Part shown: one piece after another, positions 7,029-15,587 of the stretch
Layout of the letters: each line of letters begins with the position of its first letter
Position numbering within the stretch: position 1 is the stretch's first letter
Source: an uncultured Senegalimassilia sp.
Lineage (GTDB): Bacteria; Actinomycetota; Coriobacteriia; Coriobacteriales; Eggerthellaceae
Length of the DNA stretch: 57,960 nucleotides
NCBI GenBank assembly: GCA_934630815.1
Contig: CAKTWI010000016.1
Coordinates: 1 to 57,960, forward strand
Direction of reading: 5' to 3'
Notes under the pieces: generated by a model
The model's database searches: none
What the model was told of the DNA's origin: nothing
What the model saw: the letters and a program-made list of their open reading frames with translations, nothing else
Translations under genes and position numbers: made by a program

Positions 7029-9188
7029 CTATGCGTTGCCGCTTTCGTCTTCGCTGCCGCCGCCTGGTTCCGGCGCTTCCGGCTCGGGCTGGGCGATGCC
7101 CACGGTGCCGCCTGCGGTCCACGAGATCGGGGCGACGGCCCGCTGCGCCGCCGCCCGCTGCACCTGCGCCGCCGTAGCCTGCTGCGCTGCCGGCGCCCGC
7201 ATCGGCGCGCCAGCCGCCTGCGGAACCGCGCCGCCAGCCATCGCCTGCGCCTGCATCGGCGCGACGGCAGCCTGCGGCACTACGCCCGCAGCCGCCTGCT
7301 CTCCTGCCCCCGCAACCTGCACGGGCGCCATGGCCCCGGTGCGCGCGGCGCGCGGCATCTCTGCGTCGGGCGCGGCCTTGCCGGTGAGCTTGCGATGCAG
7401 GTCCATGCGGATGGACGCGTACTCGCTGACCAGCAGCACCAGCAGGATGCACATGACGATCAGGTATCCGATCACGGCGCCGGGCAGCCCCGTGAAGTTC
7501 ACCAGCAGCACGGGCACGAACAGGCTGAACCCGAACGTGATCAGGTACAGCTTCGTCACGGCGCGCTGGCGGCGCAGCACGGTGATCACCTGGTACAGAA
7601 ACTCGATGCCGGCGGTCACGCCGCCCGCCGCCAGCATCACGAAGCACAGCCCGCGGTACTGCTCGAAGTCGATGCCGTACAGGAAGCTCATGACGGCCAG
7701 GCCGAACCAGCTCATCGCGCCGGCGACCACCACGGTGATGCCCACGATGATCACGAACATCACCACGATGATCAGGTCGAACTTCTTGCGTTTCGCCGGG
7801 TCCGCCCAGGCGTTGGCCATCTTCAGCAGCATGGGCTTGTAGATGAAACCGCTGGTCAGCAGGATGGCGTGCGCGGGGAAGTACAGCGCGTTGTAGTACA
7901 GCTGGTTGTCATAGGACAGCGCGCCTTCCATGACGAACTTCGGCATGTTGTCGATGAGGTTGTACATAAACAGCGCCACGAACAGCGGGAAGCACTGCTT
8001 GAGCAGGCCTATCACGCGCTTGGCGTTCGCGCTGCGCGACTTCGGCGTCTCAAGCTGGGCCAGCGGGAACGTGAACACCACGAACGTGATGGCGGCGATG
8101 ACGGCCATGACGATGCTCGACACTCCCACGTTGCGCGTGATGAGCAGCGCAAGCGAGAATCCGATGAGCGCCGCTGCCGACCTGAAGGCCTGCGAGATGC
8201 CGGCAAGGTAGAGCTTGTCAACCTGCTGCAGGCGGCCTTCGTACACGTCGGCCAGGGCATCTACCGCCTTGTATAGGTACACGCCCAGGCTCATGAGCCA
8301 CATCAGGTCGGCATATCCGCGGAACTTGCAGTACGTGATGCCGGCCACCAGCATGATGACCACGGTGAGCACGCGGTTGGCCTGGTAATCGGCGAACGAG
8401 TACTCCTCGTCAAGGTCGGATGCTTGGAAGTTTCGCACGCCGTAGTTGCCCACGAACATGAGCAGAAGCGCCGTGACGAAGGCCAGCGAGAACATGCCGG
8501 CCTGTTCGGCGCCGGCCAGCTGCGTGACCACGATGGTGAGCACGGGGAACACCATGCCCCACAGACCTACGCCCACCGTGTTCCACACGTAGTCGCGTGT
8601 GGTGCGGCCGGAGGCATACTCGGCTTCCTGCTCGGCCAGGCCGTCGCCGCTCACGGCGCCCAGCACGCGCGAGCACCAGGCCTCCACCTTGCGGGTGACG
8701 AAGCTTTTCTTGCGGGGTTTGCCGTTGCGGGAGCGTTTGCCGTGCTTGCCGCGCGGCATGGCCTCGGTTGCCTGGGCGCCCGGCATGGCGGCGGTGGGCT
8801 GCTGACCGGGAATCGCTTGCGTGGGCTGTTGACCGTAAACTGCCTGCGTCTGCCGGGTATCCCACCCGTTGCGCACCTGCTGCGCGTTGCGCGCGCGGCC
8901 ATGCTTGCCGCGCCGCGCGCCGCCGATGACCTCGGTAGGCTGCTGACCTGGGATGGCCTGCGTGGGTTGCTGGCCCGGGATCGCCTGGGTCGTTGCGGCC
9001 GATTGCGCGGCTTGTTCCGCCGCGGCAGCCGCGCGCTGGCGCTGCGCCTGGGCGCGTTGCTCCTCGCGCACGTTGCGCGGGGCGGTGGGGTAAGGGCTTT
9101 CGGCGGCATTGAGCTGCACGCGCTCCAAATCGGGACGCTGTGCGGCGTGCTTTCCCGCCGAGGAGCCGGTATGTTCGTAGTTGTTCAT
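7029..9188 (-). CDS. Polysaccharide/lipid-linked oligosaccharide flippase (Wzx-like) with repetitive disordered tails
   Basis: This 719-residue protein has a core from about residue 195 to 600 with 12-14 hydrophobic helices and the pattern of the oligosaccharide flippase family in the MATE/MOP superfamily (YVWNTVGVGLWGMVFPVL at the first helix). Such proteins move undecaprenyl-linked glycans across the membrane. The first 170 residues are hydrophilic and disordered, with seven T-[QEA]-[AV]-[IVM] motifs at residues 67-144, mostly inside TQAIPGQQP repeats, and two RGKHG patches. The last 100 residues are Ala/Gln/Pro-rich. ATG 9188 is chosen; the open frame to 9314 has no better start. Both tails are unusual for the family and probably bind a cytoplasmic partner. 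Neighbouring glycosyltransferases are absent. Confidence 0.82.
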   Translation of the reverse strand: MNNYEHTGSSAGKHAAQRPDLERVQLNAAESPYPTAPRNVREEQRAQAQRQRAAAAAEQAAQSAATTQAIPGQQPTQAIPGQQPTEVIGGARRGKHGRARNAQQVRNGWDTRQTQAVYGQQPTQAIPGQQPTAAMPGAQATEAMPRGKHGKRSRNGKPRKKSFVTRKVEAWCSRVLGAVSGDGLAEQEAEYASGRTTRDYVWNTVGVGLWGMVFPVLTIVVTQLAGAEQAGMFSLAFVTALLLMFVGNYGVRNFQASDLDEEYSFADYQANRVLTVVIMLVAGITYCKFRGYADLMWLMSLGVYLYKAVDALADVYEGRLQQVDKLYLAGISQAFRSAAALIGFSLALLITRNVGVSSIVMAVIAAITFVVFTFPLAQLETPKSRSANAKRVIGLLKQCFPLFVALFMYNLIDNMPKFVMEGALSYDNQLYYNALYFPAHAILLTSGFIYKPMLLKMANAWADPAKRKKFDLIIVVMFVIIVGITVVVAGAMSWFGLAVMSFLYGIDFEQYRGLCFVMLAAGGVTAGIEFLYQVITVLRRQRAVTKLYLITFGFSLFVPVLLVNFTGLPGAVIGYLIVMCILLVLLVSEYASIRMDLHRKLTGKAAPDAEMPRAARTGAMAPVQVAGAGEQAAAGVVPQAAVAPMQAQAMAGGAVPQAAGAPMRAPAAQQATAAQVQRAAAQRAVAPISWTAGGTVGIAQPEPEAPEPGGGSEDESGNA

Positions 9189-9323
9189 CCGACATATTAT
9201 AGTGAGGTCGCTCGAAGCCGGCCGACCCTGCGTTCGATATTCACAGCACAAGCACCCCGCCGATGCCGTGCCGTAACTTGCCGCTCGCCGCCGTTTGTAC
9301 ATCGCTGCCCACATGCCCGGTTT

Positions 9324-9346
9324 GAACAGGGGACGGAGGTGTGTTC
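9324..9346 (+). repeat. Family A intergenic repeat, single copy
   Basis: Exact copy of the 23-nt unit GAACAGGGGACGGAGGTGTG plus TTC. The same unit recurs at 13982, 39270, 53226, 53283, 53368, 56936, 56995 and 57134, and as a 24-nt variant at 39124 and 39182. This copy is unpaired. Confidence 0.9.
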
Positions 9347-9604
9347 AGTATCGGGAAAACTCGTGTTCCGAGCCGCGAAAGCGAAAAACCTTCTCCTCCG
9401 GGCCGGTAGGAGCGGAATCCTTCTGTTGGCATCGCGACACTCGAACCGTTCGCCAACCATCCGTTCCGTTCGCCTTGCCGCATCGCGCCGCGTTCGTTTC
9501 CAAAATGCCTGCGCTTGCTACTGAAAAACCTGCGTTTGTTCCTTCTACCAGGTGTTTTGTTGCATTTGGACAAAATCTGAGGGGGGGGGTTCTGTCTTAT
9601 TGTA

Positions 9605-9610
9605 TATAAT
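9605..9610 (+). promoter_or_regulatory. Probable -10 box of the response-regulator operon
   Basis: A perfect TATAAT lies 78 bases before the chosen start of the response regulator. No good -35 hexamer is seen; the -35 position falls on a run of nine G (9581-9589). A GTG-initiated extension of the reading frame would start at 9616, too close to this box to be translated from it, which favours the ATG at 9688. Confidence 0.55.
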
Positions 9611-9687
9611 CTGAGGTGAACAATAGGAACAGCGGGTGGCCGCTGTTGCGAATTCGGGAATTTGGGAAATCGGGATCGGGGTGCACG

Positions 9688-10413
9688 ATGGGGGCTTTTC
9701 ACCTTCTTGCATTGGAGGACAACGAGGAGTACCAGAAGGTGCTCCGCAGCATGCTGTCCAAATACCCCGGCAGGTCACGGCTTGACGTCGACATCATATC
9801 CGGGGTCACCACGTTCGAGGCGCTTATGGCCTCGGACGATCGCATCGACATCTTCGTCACCGACATCGATTTGGGCGAAAGCAACCCCTCGGGCATCGAG
9901 CTGGTCAGCCGCTATTTCCCTGCGGGCAGTTCCACCCAGGTCGTCTACATTTCCGGCCATGTCGAGTACTGCACGTCGGTCTATCAGACCGAGCATACGT
10001 ATTTCCTGCTCAAGCCCATCAACCAATCCGACTTCGACGCCGCGCTCGACAAGGCGCTGTCCAACCTGCAGGACAGCCGCCAGCTTCCTGTGGCCATCCA
10101 GCACAACGGCACGGTCACCATGGTCGACCCCGTCGAGGTGGAGTTCGTCGAAAGCGAGCGCCGCAAGGTGCGCCTACACTCCGTGCGCGGAGAATGCATC
10201 GAAACGTACGCCACGCTCGGCCAGATGCTCGACATGCTGCCCGAGTGCTTCGTCCAATGTCATAAAAGCTATCTGGTGAATATGGCGTGCATCGTTGAGC
10301 TGCGCCCGGGCAGCGTGCTGCTTCGTTCGGGCAGGGAAGTGCCCGTCAGCCAGCGTCAACGCACGTCGGTGCGCGACTCGTTCTTCCACTACGTCGGCCT
10401 CAACGCGCGGTAG
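9688..10413 (+). CDS. LytTR-family response regulator
   Basis: This 241-residue two-component regulator has a receiver domain at about 1-125, with acidic pocket residues near the start (LEDNEEY), the phosphoacceptor Asp59 in FVTDIDLG and the conserved Lys in YFLLKPIN. The C-terminal LytTR DNA-binding domain (about 140-240) has the typical VEFVESERRKVRLH and FVQCHKSYLVNMACI patterns. LytTR regulators usually control peptidoglycan, quorum-sensing or surface genes. Twelve bases separate it from the histidine kinase gene, so it forms an operon with the next two genes. Its targets are not evident from the window. Confidence 0.93.
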   Translation: MGAFHLLALEDNEEYQKVLRSMLSKYPGRSRLDVDIISGVTTFEALMASDDRIDIFVTDIDLGESNPSGIELVSRYFPAGSSTQVVYISGHVEYCTSVYQTEHTYFLLKPINQSDFDAALDKALSNLQDSRQLPVAIQHNGTVTMVDPVEVEFVESERRKVRLHSVRGECIETYATLGQMLDMLPECFVQCHKSYLVNMACIVELRPGSVLLRSGREVPVSQRQRTSVRDSFFHYVGLNAR

Positions 10414-10425
10414 GCGTTCGGCAGC

Positions 10426-11478
10426 ATGTCCTCGCTCAAGATCGCCGTCCTTTGCGTTTTGGCGGCGTATCTGCTGGTCGTCGCCTTCAACTTCATAACG
10501 AAGCTCCGCAGCGCGCGGCTTATGCAGAAGCTGCTGTGCATGCTATTCCCCTTAAGCCAGATCTGCCTGATTGCGTATCCCTTGGCGTGCTCTGCAAGTT
10601 ACGAGCTGCCGGCTGGGGTGTATGCGTCGCTCATCGTGCTCGGTATCGTATGCGGGCCGGTCGACCTGCTGCTGTTCCGCGCGCTCGACCAGGCGTGCCG
10701 ATGGTTTGATTCGTCCAGCAAGGTGAACATGCTCCAAGAACAGCTGCAGGTGCAAAGCGCCTTGCGGCAACGTTCCCGCCACGAGCGCGACCAGGCCAGC
10801 GCGTTGCGCGATCAGCTTCGCGAGCGGCTCGAGCAGGCGCGCGCCGACTTGCGGGCGGATCAAGCAGGCAAGGCGGGCGAAAGCCTGGAGGACGTCATCT
10901 CCCTTATCGGAACGCGGCCCCAGCGATTCTGCCAGCACCCCGCCGTCGATGCGTTGCTGGAGCAGAAGGCCCGTGCGGCAAAGGACTCGGGTGCATCCTT
11001 CTGTGCTGAGCTGGATATCCCTGCGGATATCCAGCTGCCTGGCGTGGAGCTGTGCGCGGTGTTCTCCAATCTGCTGGACAATGCGCTCAATGCCTGTGCG
11101 AAATCACCTGACGGGGAGCGTCGCGTCGAAGCCGCCGCGCGCTTGTGGGGAATGTACCTGGTCGTCGATGTGGAGAACAGCTGCCCGCCTTCTCGGGAAC
11201 GGGGACGGGTTGAAGGCGTTTCGGCGACAGGCGGTGCCGGCGGTTCGAGCCGTCCGCCGTCGGGCGATGTCGGCCATCAAGGCGACGACGGTACGGCAAG
11301 CCCGTTCCCCGATCTGTCCGTGCCGCATGGTTGGGGGCAGGGGATCGTGCGCGAGGTGGCGCGACGCCATGACGGCACGTTCGAGGCGGGAAAGGTCGAC
11401 GGCGTGTACCGCGTGCGCGTGATCTTGAAGCAAGACCGGGCCGCTCAGGATGGGGGTGATGACGAATGGAGCCGATGA
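10426..11478 (+). CDS. GHKL sensor histidine kinase (AgrC/LytS-like)
   Basis: This 350-residue kinase opens with about three membrane helices (residues 5-95), shorter than the usual six or seven. A coiled-coil dimerisation helix follows, with a candidate phosphoacceptor His119 in RQRSRHERDQ, and then a GHKL ATPase domain at about 190-345 with N-box FSNLLDNALNAC and G-box GWGQGIVREVARRHDG. The ATP-lid region between them carries an extra Gly/Ser/Pro-rich insert of some 40 residues. The H-box is atypical: AgrC-type kinases normally read RHDxxN. It overlaps the next gene by 13 bases, showing translational coupling. It presumably phosphorylates the LytTR regulator immediately upstream. Confidence 0.88.
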   Translation: MSSLKIAVLCVLAAYLLVVAFNFITKLRSARLMQKLLCMLFPLSQICLIAYPLACSASYELPAGVYASLIVLGIVCGPVDLLLFRALDQACRWFDSSSKVNMLQEQLQVQSALRQRSRHERDQASALRDQLRERLEQARADLRADQAGKAGESLEDVISLIGTRPQRFCQHPAVDALLEQKARAAKDSGASFCAELDIPADIQLPGVELCAVFSNLLDNALNACAKSPDGERRVEAAARLWGMYLVVDVENSCPPSRERGRVEGVSATGGAGGSSRPPSGDVGHQGDDGTASPFPDLSVPHGWGQGIVREVARRHDGTFEAGKVDGVYRVRVILKQDRAAQDGGDDEWSR

Positions 11479-12383
11479 TCCTCGGCATTCCCGCGGGTGC
11501 GTTCGTGGTGCTGTCCGTCGTCGCGCCCACGTGGCTGGTGTATCTGGGGTTCGAATCCCGCATCCTGCATCTGCGGAATCGGTGGGCATATTGGGCCGTT
11601 GGCCTGTCTCTTATGGTGTTTGCCCTGTGCGTGAGAGGGTATTTGGCCGAGTTTGCCGATCTGTTGCTCGGCGTGCTCATGGCCGCGGCTCCTTTGCTGT
11701 TCGGAAGGGGGACGTTGGCGCGGCGCGTCACCTTATCGGCGTTCGGCCTGGTTATCGTGCTGCCCGGGGATCTGTTCCTCGATATGACCTTCGATATCCT
11801 AGCGGGCGCTACCGTTCACGATTACGCAACGGTTGCAGCCAACGCCACGTTGTTCGCATGCGCAATGCTGCTCGAGGTGTTCGTGGAGATAGCGCTGTTC
11901 TGGGGCCTTACCGCGTTGGTTCGGAGGTTCTATCCGGAAGAAGGGGCCGCCGCCTCCGCGCCGTCGTCGCGCCGTGCGTCGGTCATCGCCTCGTCGTTCG
12001 CGTTGTTCTCCGTGGTCCAGGCGTTGCTATTGGCACTGTGCTTCAGCGTGGCGGTAGGGCCGTGCGGCGGCGATTCGCTGCTGCTGCGCCTATTCGGCCT
12101 GCTCATGCTGTTGTGCTTCGGCGTGGACGCCGTGCTACTGCTTGCGGTGGGCAGGTTCCGCGGCAAGGTGCGCGACGATGCCCGCGCCGCCGATTTGAAC
12201 GGCGAGCTCGATCGATATCTGGCGGACTATCAGGCAACGGTCGACATGGCCCAGCGCTCGGTGCGCCTGCGCCACGACCTGCGCAACCAGGTTCAGGTGG
12301 CTAACGCTCTGGCCGAACGCGGCGAGCTCGAGCTAGCCGAGCAGCATATCGACGCCATGCTGAAGGAGCTAGACGTGCGATAG
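11466..12383 (+). CDS. Membrane protein ending in an AgrC-type phosphoacceptor (DHp) segment, no ATPase domain
   Basis: This 305-residue protein has six or seven hydrophobic segments between residues 8 and 230. A cytoplasmic helix follows, with SVRLRHDLRNQVQVANAL at 265-282. His270, Asp271 and Asn274 fit the RHDxxN phosphoacceptor motif of AgrC/SpoOB-like kinases, and the GELELAEQHIDAML that follows is the second DHp helix. The chain stops there, exactly where the GHKL ATPase domain would begin. The preceding gene has an ATPase domain but a poor H-box, so the two may form a split or heteromeric sensor in which one phosphorylates the other. The stop codon is clean and no remnant ATPase domain follows, so a recent truncation is not evident. 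Confidence 0.75.
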   Translation: MEPMILGIPAGAFVVLSVVAPTWLVYLGFESRILHLRNRWAYWAVGLSLMVFALCVRGYLAEFADLLLGVLMAAAPLLFGRGTLARRVTLSAFGLVIVLPGDLFLDMTFDILAGATVHDYATVAANATLFACAMLLEVFVEIALFWGLTALVRRFYPEEGAAASAPSSRRASVIASSFALFSVVQALLLALCFSVAVGPCGGDSLLLRLFGLLMLLCFGVDAVLLLAVGRFRGKVRDDARAADLNGELDRYLADYQATVDMAQRSVRLRHDLRNQVQVANALAERGELELAEQHIDAMLKELDVR

Positions 12384-12672
12384 CATTGCGTGGTGAACGG
12401 GTGCGGCCCGCGCCGGGCCGAGCGGGTGCCGGGTAGCTTGATCGGCCGTCACGCCGCCGCCGCTGCCGGCAGGTCGGCGGGTTGGGCACCCGCGCCGCCT
12501 CGTGGGTCATCCGACTGGGCTCTCCGTTGCCTGCTCCCGCACGCCTTTCCGCGTTTTCATGTACGGTTTCGGTTACTTCTCGCCGATGGCGCATCGCGTG
12601 GCGGGCAGGCGGGGCCGCGTGTGGTAGGCTAGCGGACCAAAAGAGAACGCACTCCTTCGAAAGGGGCCCGTC
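12384..12672. other. Intergenic region before the M20 gene
   Basis: No gene seen. The only promoter-like signal is an extended -10 TGGTAGGCT at 12622-12630, about 40 bases before the amidohydrolase start. The Shine-Dalgarno is GAAAGGGG near 12659. Confidence 0.4.
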
Positions 12673-13947
12673 ATGACCGATGCCGCATCCACGCTTCCCG
12701 CCGTTTATGCCGTCGCGCAAACTCCGCAGGCGGGTGCCGCAACCGCCGACCTCGTTCGCAGTTTGGGCACCGCCGCGCAGCCCGACATCGTGGCCGTGCG
12801 CCGCCTGCTCCATCGTTTCCCCGAGGTATCCGGTCATGAGTCAAACACGCAGAAGCTGCTGTGCGAACAGCTCGATGAGCTGGGCATCCCATACCGAAAG
12901 CTTGAAAACAACGGCATCATCGCAACCATCGCCGGCACCGCGCCCGGGGCATACGACGCCGATGGGCGCCCGGCGCGCCGCGTCGCCTTGCGCGCCGATA
13001 TGGACGCGCTGCCCGTCACCGAGCAGACGGGCCTTGCCTTCGCTTCGGAGAACCCCGGCGTCATGCACGCATGCGGCCACGACGCGCACATGTCCATGAT
13101 GCTCGGCGCCGTGCGTATCCTGCGCGACGCCGCCGATTCGCTGGCAGGCGAGGTGCGCATCATCTTTCAGCCTGCCGAGGAGATCTCCATCGGTGCACTT
13201 TCCATGATCGAAGCCGGTGCGCTCGATGGCGTGGATGCTATTTACGGTGCGCATATCTGGAGCGAGGTGCCCGCCGGTACCGTGTCCTGTGCGCCCGGGC
13301 AGCGCATGGCCAACACCGATTGGTTCCGCATCGACATCGACGGCGTTTCGGCGCATGGCTCCATGCCGCACAAGGGCGTGGACGCCGTGGTGGTGGGCGC
13401 CGAGATGGTCACCGCGCTTCAGGTCCTGGTCAGCCGAGATGTTTCTCCGTTCGAACCCGTGGTGGTCACCGTGGGCGAGTTCCACGGCGGCCAGGCGCGC
13501 AATATCATGGCCGGCCACGCGTGGCTCACCGGCACCGTGCGCACGTGGTCCGAGGGCCTGCGTTCCGAGGTGCCCGATCGCTTGGAGCGCATCGTCAGCC
13601 GCATCGCCCACGCGTTCGGCGCTAAGGCGCGCTTCACGTTCGAGCCGGGTAACGCCGGGCTTGCGAACGACCCCACGTGCGCCGAGGTGGCACGCCAGGC
13701 GGTGATAGACACGCTTGGCGAGCAGGGCGTCGCCGACTATCGCGGCACGCTGTCGGGTGAGGACTTCAGCGAGTACCTTCGCATCGTGCCGGGTGTGTTC
13801 TGCTTCGTGGGAACCAGGAATCCCCAGGTGGGAGCCGACCATCCGCAGCACAGCTGCCACTACACCGTCGACGAGGACGTGCTTGCCAAGGGCAGCATGG
13901 TGGCGGCTCAATGGGCCTGTCGCATGCTCTCGGGCGCCAAGGAATAG
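12673..13947 (+). CDS. M20-family amidohydrolase (N-acyl-amino-acid / hippurate hydrolase type)
   Basis: This 424-residue enzyme is a zinc-dependent amidohydrolase of the M20D group, related to hippuricase, IAA-amino acid hydrolases and aminobenzoyl-glutamate hydrolase. Visible metal-site motifs are RADMDALPVTE near 115, HACGHDAHMSMML near 135, the catalytic glutamate pair in FQPAEE, and the distal His in the NPQVGADHPQHSCHY segment near the C-terminus. The middle third is the lid dimerisation domain with HGSMPHKGVDAV. It hydrolyses amide bonds of N-acylated amino acids or conjugates; the substrate is unknown. About 40 extra residues precede the enzyme domain. It is monocistronic between repeat-containing gaps. 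It has no signal peptide, so it acts in the cytoplasm. Confidence 0.88.
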   Translation: MTDAASTLPAVYAVAQTPQAGAATADLVRSLGTAAQPDIVAVRRLLHRFPEVSGHESNTQKLLCEQLDELGIPYRKLENNGIIATIAGTAPGAYDADGRPARRVALRADMDALPVTEQTGLAFASENPGVMHACGHDAHMSMMLGAVRILRDAADSLAGEVRIIFQPAEEISIGALSMIEAGALDGVDAIYGAHIWSEVPAGTVSCAPGQRMANTDWFRIDIDGVSAHGSMPHKGVDAVVVGAEMVTALQVLVSRDVSPFEPVVVTVGEFHGGQARNIMAGHAWLTGTVRTWSEGLRSEVPDRLERIVSRIAHAFGAKARFTFEPGNAGLANDPTCAEVARQAVIDTLGEQGVADYRGTLSGEDFSEYLRIVPGVFCFVGTRNPQVGADHPQHSCHYTVDEDVLAKGSMVAAQWACRMLSGAKE

Positions 13948-14323
13948 CGCCGTTCAGCGAACGTGTGAGCAGGGGACGGGCGAACAGGGGACGGAGGTGT
14001 GTTCACGAGGAGCAACATCCCCTCGGGTTCGTGCGCGTTGCGTCCTTTGCGATGGCGTGGTGAACGAACCTCCCTCGTCCCCTGTTCACGATACGCGAGG
14101 GATGGCGCCGCGCGGATGAAGGCGGTGAGCGCGATCCCCCTCGCCCCCAGCTTGAGAATGCACCCCCCCACCTCGTCCTCGGCTGCGAACACGCTTCCGT
14201 CCCCTGCTTGGGGTTTGCGCGTGGTGCGTCCTTTGCGATGGACTTGTCGATATCCGTGCCGTTTTATTCGGCAAGCGGTATAATGCAGTGGTTCAATATC
14301 ATTCGCAATCGAAAGGACATGCC
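13948..14323. repeat. Intergenic region with intact and decayed family A repeats
   Basis: One intact 23-nt family A copy lies at 13982-14004, preceded by a partial unit (AGCAGGGGACGGG near 13967). Downstream are a half unit in the opposite sense (CGTCCCCTGTTCACG near 14079-14094) and a degenerate inverted copy near 14187-14210. The spacing suggests a decayed paired element. A run of seven C lies at 14163-14169. No gene seen. Confidence 0.7.
14279..14284 (+). promoter_or_regulatory. Probable -10 box of moeA
   Basis: A perfect TATAAT lies 40 bases before the chosen moeA start. No clear -35 is visible in the G+C-rich stretch before it. The Shine-Dalgarno GAAAGGA follows at 14310-14316. Confidence 0.55.
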
Positions 14324-15580
14324 ATGCCGGAGATGATCTCGGTCGAGCAAGCGCGTGACCTGGTGTTATCGCACGTTTCCCAGCTGCCTGCGGAAACGGT
14401 CCCCGTGTTGGATGCGGCCGGCCGCGTCACCGCCGTCGACCTGAAAAGCGATATCGACATCTCGCCGTTCGCCCATGCCGCTATGGACGGGTTCGCCATG
14501 CGCGCCGCCCAGCTGCAGTCCGCAAGCCCCGAATCGCCCGTCGAGCTGGACGTCATCGCGGAAGTCGCCGCCGGTGACACCTTCGAGGGCGATATCCCCG
14601 AGGGCGCATGCGTGCGCATCATGACCGGCGCTCCGCTGCCCGCAGCCGCCGACGCTGTGGTGAAGTACGAGATCGTGCGCAACGTGGAAGGCGATGGCCG
14701 CCCCGGCAGCCGCGTCGCCTTCGAGGCGCCTGCCAAGCTGCGCGGCAACGTGCGCGAAGCGGGCGAGGAGGCGCGCGCCGGCGAGGCCGTCGTGCGCGCC
14801 GGCGAGGTCATCAACGCTGCCGGCGTGGGCTTTTTGGCCGGCTGCGGCGTGACCGAGGTTCCCACCCCGCGTCGCCCGCGCGTGGCCATCATCTCCATCG
14901 GCAGCGAGCTCGTGCCGCCCACCCAGGTTCCCGCCGCGGGCAAGATCCGCAACTCCAACGGCTATGCGCTGGCCGCGGCCGCACGCGCCGCGGGCGCGCT
15001 TCCCACCATGCTGCCCATCGTGGAAGACTCGCTCGAGGCTTTGAAGGTTGCGGTGCTCGAAGCGGTGCGCGAGTACGACTTCGTGGTCACGAGCGGCGGC
15101 GCCTCCGATGGCGACTTCGACTTCATCAAGCCCTGCGTCGAGCAGACCGGTGAGCTGCTCATGACCCGCGTGAACATGCGCCCGGGCAAAGCGCAGACGT
15201 TCGGCCTGGTCAATGGCACGCCCGTGTTCGGCCTGCCGGGCAACCCGGCTGCGGCCTACTGCGGCTTCGAGATGCTCATCCGCCCGGCGCTGCGCAAAAT
15301 GCAGGGGTATTCCAACTTGCAGCGCCCGCTCGTGAAGGCACGTCTTGCGCGCGACGCGAAGAAGGGCGACACCCGCCGCATCTACCTGCGCGCCACCATC
15401 ACGAAGGACGCCGACGGCGCCTATACGGTCGAGCCGGCGAAGAACCAGAGCTCGGGCCTGTTCGGCGTCATCCAACGCAGCAACTGCTTGGCTGTCCTGC
15501 CCGAAGGCGGGGAAGGCCGCACGGCGGGCAGCATGGTCGAGTGCATCCTGCTCGACGTCAACGAGGACGTGTGCCTGTAG
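14324..15580 (+). CDS. moeA: Molybdopterin molybdotransferase MoeA
   Basis: This 418-residue enzyme inserts molybdate into adenylylated molybdopterin, the last step in making molybdenum cofactor. The family landmarks are present in order: AAMDGFAMRA in domain III near residue 55, the GDTFEGDIPEGACVRIMTGAPLP segment (given here only as a landmark near 90-110), RVAIISIGSELV at the start of the MoeA/MogA fold, the TSGGASDGDFDF active-site loop and VFGLPGNPAA. ATG 14324 is chosen because of GAAAGGA just upstream; a GTG 36 bases earlier has no ribosome site. It precedes the mogA-like gene by 173 bases that contain tandem hairpins. Eggerthellaceae are rich in molybdopterin oxidoreductases, which fits. 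Confidence 0.93.
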   Translation: MPEMISVEQARDLVLSHVSQLPAETVPVLDAAGRVTAVDLKSDIDISPFAHAAMDGFAMRAAQLQSASPESPVELDVIAEVAAGDTFEGDIPEGACVRIMTGAPLPAAADAVVKYEIVRNVEGDGRPGSRVAFEAPAKLRGNVREAGEEARAGEAVVRAGEVINAAGVGFLAGCGVTEVPTPRRPRVAIISIGSELVPPTQVPAAGKIRNSNGYALAAAARAAGALPTMLPIVEDSLEALKVAVLEAVREYDFVVTSGGASDGDFDFIKPCVEQTGELLMTRVNMRPGKAQTFGLVNGTPVFGLPGNPAAAYCGFEMLIRPALRKMQGYSNLQRPLVKARLARDAKKGDTRRIYLRATITKDADGAYTVEPAKNQSSGLFGVIQRSNCLAVLPEGGEGRTAGSMVECILLDVNEDVCL

Positions 15581-15587
15581 CCGGCAC

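Larger units (their letters stand above)
9189..9687. other. Divergent intergenic region upstream of the response regulator
   Basis: This 499-base gap separates the leftward flippase from the rightward response regulator. It holds one copy of the 23-nt palindromic-family repeat (9324-9346), a run of nine G (9581-9589) and a TATAAT box (9605-9610). No gene is convincing. Confidence 0.6.

Noticed and set aside
14163..14169. Seven-C run as a phase-variation tract
   Set aside because: Short, intergenic and not at a promoter position. It is unlike the two nine-G runs.
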